23,486 nucleotides of DNA from CAYZMH01 sp964479445. GTDB lineage: Bacteria > Bacteroidota > Bacteroidia > Bacteroidales > GCA-2748055. The notes beneath the pieces were generated by a model. The model did no database searches and had not been told where the DNA came from. It saw only the letters and a program-made list of their open reading frames with translations. This document shows positions 22,527-23,486 of this stretch, piece by piece. Both the position numbers and the translations under genes were made by a program. Every line of letters begins with the position of its first letter. The stretch's first letter is position 1. Location of the stretch: assembly GCA_964479445.1 (NCBI GenBank), contig CAYZMH010000057.1:1-23486 (forward strand), written 5' to 3'.

Positions 22527-22933
22527 GTTACATGCAAAATCTGTCGAAAATCAACAAAATATAATTACGTATATCAATGGTATTTTCAATAAGGGACTTG
22601 AGGTAATGATTAACCTGGCAGAACTAATCGCCAGAGAAATTCACGAAACTATCGAATATTTCAGGGATTTGATTCCTTATACATCCATTTGCATGTCAAT
22701 ATACAACCGATTTGAGAGACAGGTTCAAATTTTTCCCTGCCTCCCCGAATCCCATGCAAGCACCTGGTGTATGCCCTCCATTGCTGCCGGCGGCGGCCAG
22801 CGGGGCAACCACCCCTGTCTTTTTGTGTCTTGCAGAAAAAAACAGATACATGGGTAGGGTGGGGCGAGTCCCGTGCGTTATACACATGAACACGAAGATG
22901 AAACCTGAAGTAGAATTAAAAGCCAGAATAGTT
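22527..22933. other. Island right margin without a supported gene
   Basis: Composition shifts from AT-rich to GC-rich near 22,730. An 83-codon frame (22606-22857, plus) and longer minus-strand frames cross this stretch but have no recognisable product or consistent coding look. CTGTCTTTTT near 22816 and AAAAAACAG near 22847 form a weak inverted repeat. No copy of the 18-bp tRNA-Cys repeat is present. Confidence 0.4.
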
Positions 22934-23077
22934 ATGAAAAAAAGAGGATTGATCTTAATGACACTCGCACTGGTAACAGCTATGTTCTTTGCCGGATGCG
23001 ACGAGATGAATGTGACAAACTCCTTTTGTATTTTCTTTGACTCAAGATTGATCGACCTTACGATCTTCCGTATATGA
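22934..23077 (+). CDS. Small predicted lipoprotein, 47 aa
   Basis: MKKRGLILMTLALVTAMFFAGC is a textbook lipoprotein signal (lipobox FAGC, Cys22), followed by only 25 residues (DEMNVTNSF...LTIFRI). It may be a genuine small lipoprotein, or the surviving start of a longer one. The Met at 22934 is chosen because the signal peptide begins there. Confidence 0.5.
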   Translation: MKKRGLILMTLALVTAMFFAGCDEMNVTNSFCIFFDSRLIDLTIFRI

Positions 23078-23175
23078 ATTAGGATGACGGTTGTTTCCAT
23101 AGGCACATTCTTTCAAAAATATGAAGAAATTTAATATCTGCTTTTTCTAAATCTAAGTCTGTGTTGATGAACGCG

Positions 23176-23240
23176 AAATGGAGCATCAGCAGGATTATTC
23201 CAGGAGGACTCCTCTCAATCGGGCCCTACATGCTCCATTT
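23176..23240. repeat. 11-bp perfect inverted repeat, 43-nt spacer
   Basis: AAATGGAGCAT (23176-23186) and ATGCTCCATTT (23230-23240) are exact reverse complements. Between them is a smaller GGAG-GA-CTCC hairpin. The right arm touches the putative -33 element of the next gene, so the structure could be an operator, a terminator for the small lipoprotein gene, or a small repeat element. Confidence 0.65.
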
Positions 23241-23268
23241 TGATTCTTGAACAGAAGATGTAAATTTG
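23239..23268 (+). promoter_or_regulatory. Putative promoter of the gene at 23273
   Basis: TTTG (23239-23242), 18 nt, then TAAATTTG (23261-23268). Both boxes are exact; the spacer is one base short of the usual 19-21. The ATG follows 5 nt after the -7 box, implying a nearly leaderless mRNA if this start is right. Confidence 0.45.
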
Positions 23269-23272
23269 GGGC

Positions 23273-23486
23273 ATGAAAAAAATAGTGCAGCCACATATCA
23301 GTATTGCACTTCTTGGGGTGCTTGCCTTTTTGTTCACCTTTGATGGATTTGCCCAGGATTTTAATACGCAATATGATCCTTACATAAAATTAGGAACAAT
23401 CTCGGATTCAAGGATCAATGAAGCCAGTGGCCTTGCTGCTTCACACAAGGTGAGTGGTGCATTCTGGCTGCACAACGATTCGGGAG
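23273..23486 (+). CDS. Secreted protein, N-terminal part only (cut by the window)
   Basis: The 71 codons present begin MKKIVQPHISIALLGVLAFL and give a signal peptide ending near FAQD. The mature start contains IKLGTISDSRINEASGLAAS and FWLHNDSG. The EASGLAAS...HNDSG pattern is one I associate with secreted beta-propeller-like proteins of uncertain function in Bacteroidota; this is recognition by memory and weak. The C-terminus lies outside the window. Confidence 0.7.
   Translation, partial: MKKIVQPHISIALLGVLAFLFTFDGFAQDFNTQYDPYIKLGTISDSRINEASGLAASHKVSGAFWLHNDSG

Larger units (their letters stand above)
16228..22730. mobile_element. AT-rich genomic island at tRNA-Cys carrying defence-type genes
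   Basis: Base composition becomes clearly AT-rich just after the tRNA-Cys duplication and returns to GC-rich sequence near 22,730. The cargo is AbiEi/AbiEii, a tyrosine recombinase tail, IS66 and IS4-type fragments, HigB/HigA, and the nuclease-like/ion-channel pair. The recombinase is truncated and no third copy of the 18-bp repeat is visible to 23,486. The island is therefore probably degraded and immobile, and its right edge is set only by composition. Confidence 0.55.

Noticed and set aside
22606..22857. 83-codon plus-strand frame at the island margin
   Set aside because: The first 30 codons look plausible, but the frame crosses a sharp composition change and matches nothing I know.
22696..23106. 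136-codon minus-strand frame
   Set aside because: It overlaps the clear lipoprotein signal on the plus strand and is antisense in composition.
16228..23486. A third copy of the tRNA-Cys 18-bp repeat marking the island's far end
   Set aside because: Read through for it; only partial matches such as CGACCTTA near 23048 occur. The far end is lost or lies beyond the window.
1..23486. CRISPR array
   Set aside because: No set of regularly spaced identical repeats with unique spacers. The 25-bp array at 3918 has no spacers.

Overview
The window looks like chromosomal DNA of a Bacteroidota bacterium. The signs are several exact or near matches to the Bacteroidota sigma promoter (TTTG, about 19-21 nt, TAnnTTTG), short lipoprotein signals, a TonB-dependent receptor, a PagL-type acyloxyacyl hydrolase, and IS66/IS4-like remnants of kinds common in that phylum. 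The left two thirds is moderately GC-rich. The segment from about 16.23 kb to about 22.7 kb is clearly AT-rich and carries transferred genes. I cannot name the genus.

Layout. Positions 1-15,800 are core or ordinary accessory genome: the 3' part of tRNA-Gln with its terminator, a YD-repeat-like lipoprotein, glutaminyl-tRNA synthetase (glnS), a SatD-like protein, a four-copy 25-bp tandem repeat, folB overlapping a small cysteine-rich CWC protein, an MscS channel and a secreted ThuA-like protein. A minus-strand run follows: a sensor kinase with two periplasmic solute-binding domains, a TonB receptor, a UroD-fold methyltransferase-like protein, a nitroreductase and a PagL-like outer-membrane protein. 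A phosphotriesterase-family lipoprotein closes this part.

Positions 15,981-22,700 are a tRNA-Cys-associated genomic island. The last 16 bases of tRNA-Cys plus 2 flanking bases (18 bp) are repeated exactly 174 bp downstream. The DNA between the copies folds into nested inverted repeats resembling a four-way junction. The island then holds an AbiEi/AbiEii pair, the tail of a tyrosine recombinase, an IS66 fragment, a HigB/HigA pair with a near-ideal promoter and a palindromic operator, an IS4-type fragment, and a two-gene cassette. The cassette encodes a 615-aa protein with a C-terminal PD-(D/E)XK nuclease domain and, 14 nt later, a single-domain voltage-gated cation channel with a calcium-channel-like TMEGWTD filter. 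It sits among two toxin-antitoxin systems and IS debris, so it is the best candidate here for an undescribed defence system, with the nuclease-like protein as sensor or first effector and the channel as membrane effector. That role is inference.

Positions 22,700-23,486 return to mixed composition, with a 47-aa lipoprotein, an 11-bp inverted repeat and the start of a secreted protein cut by the window edge.
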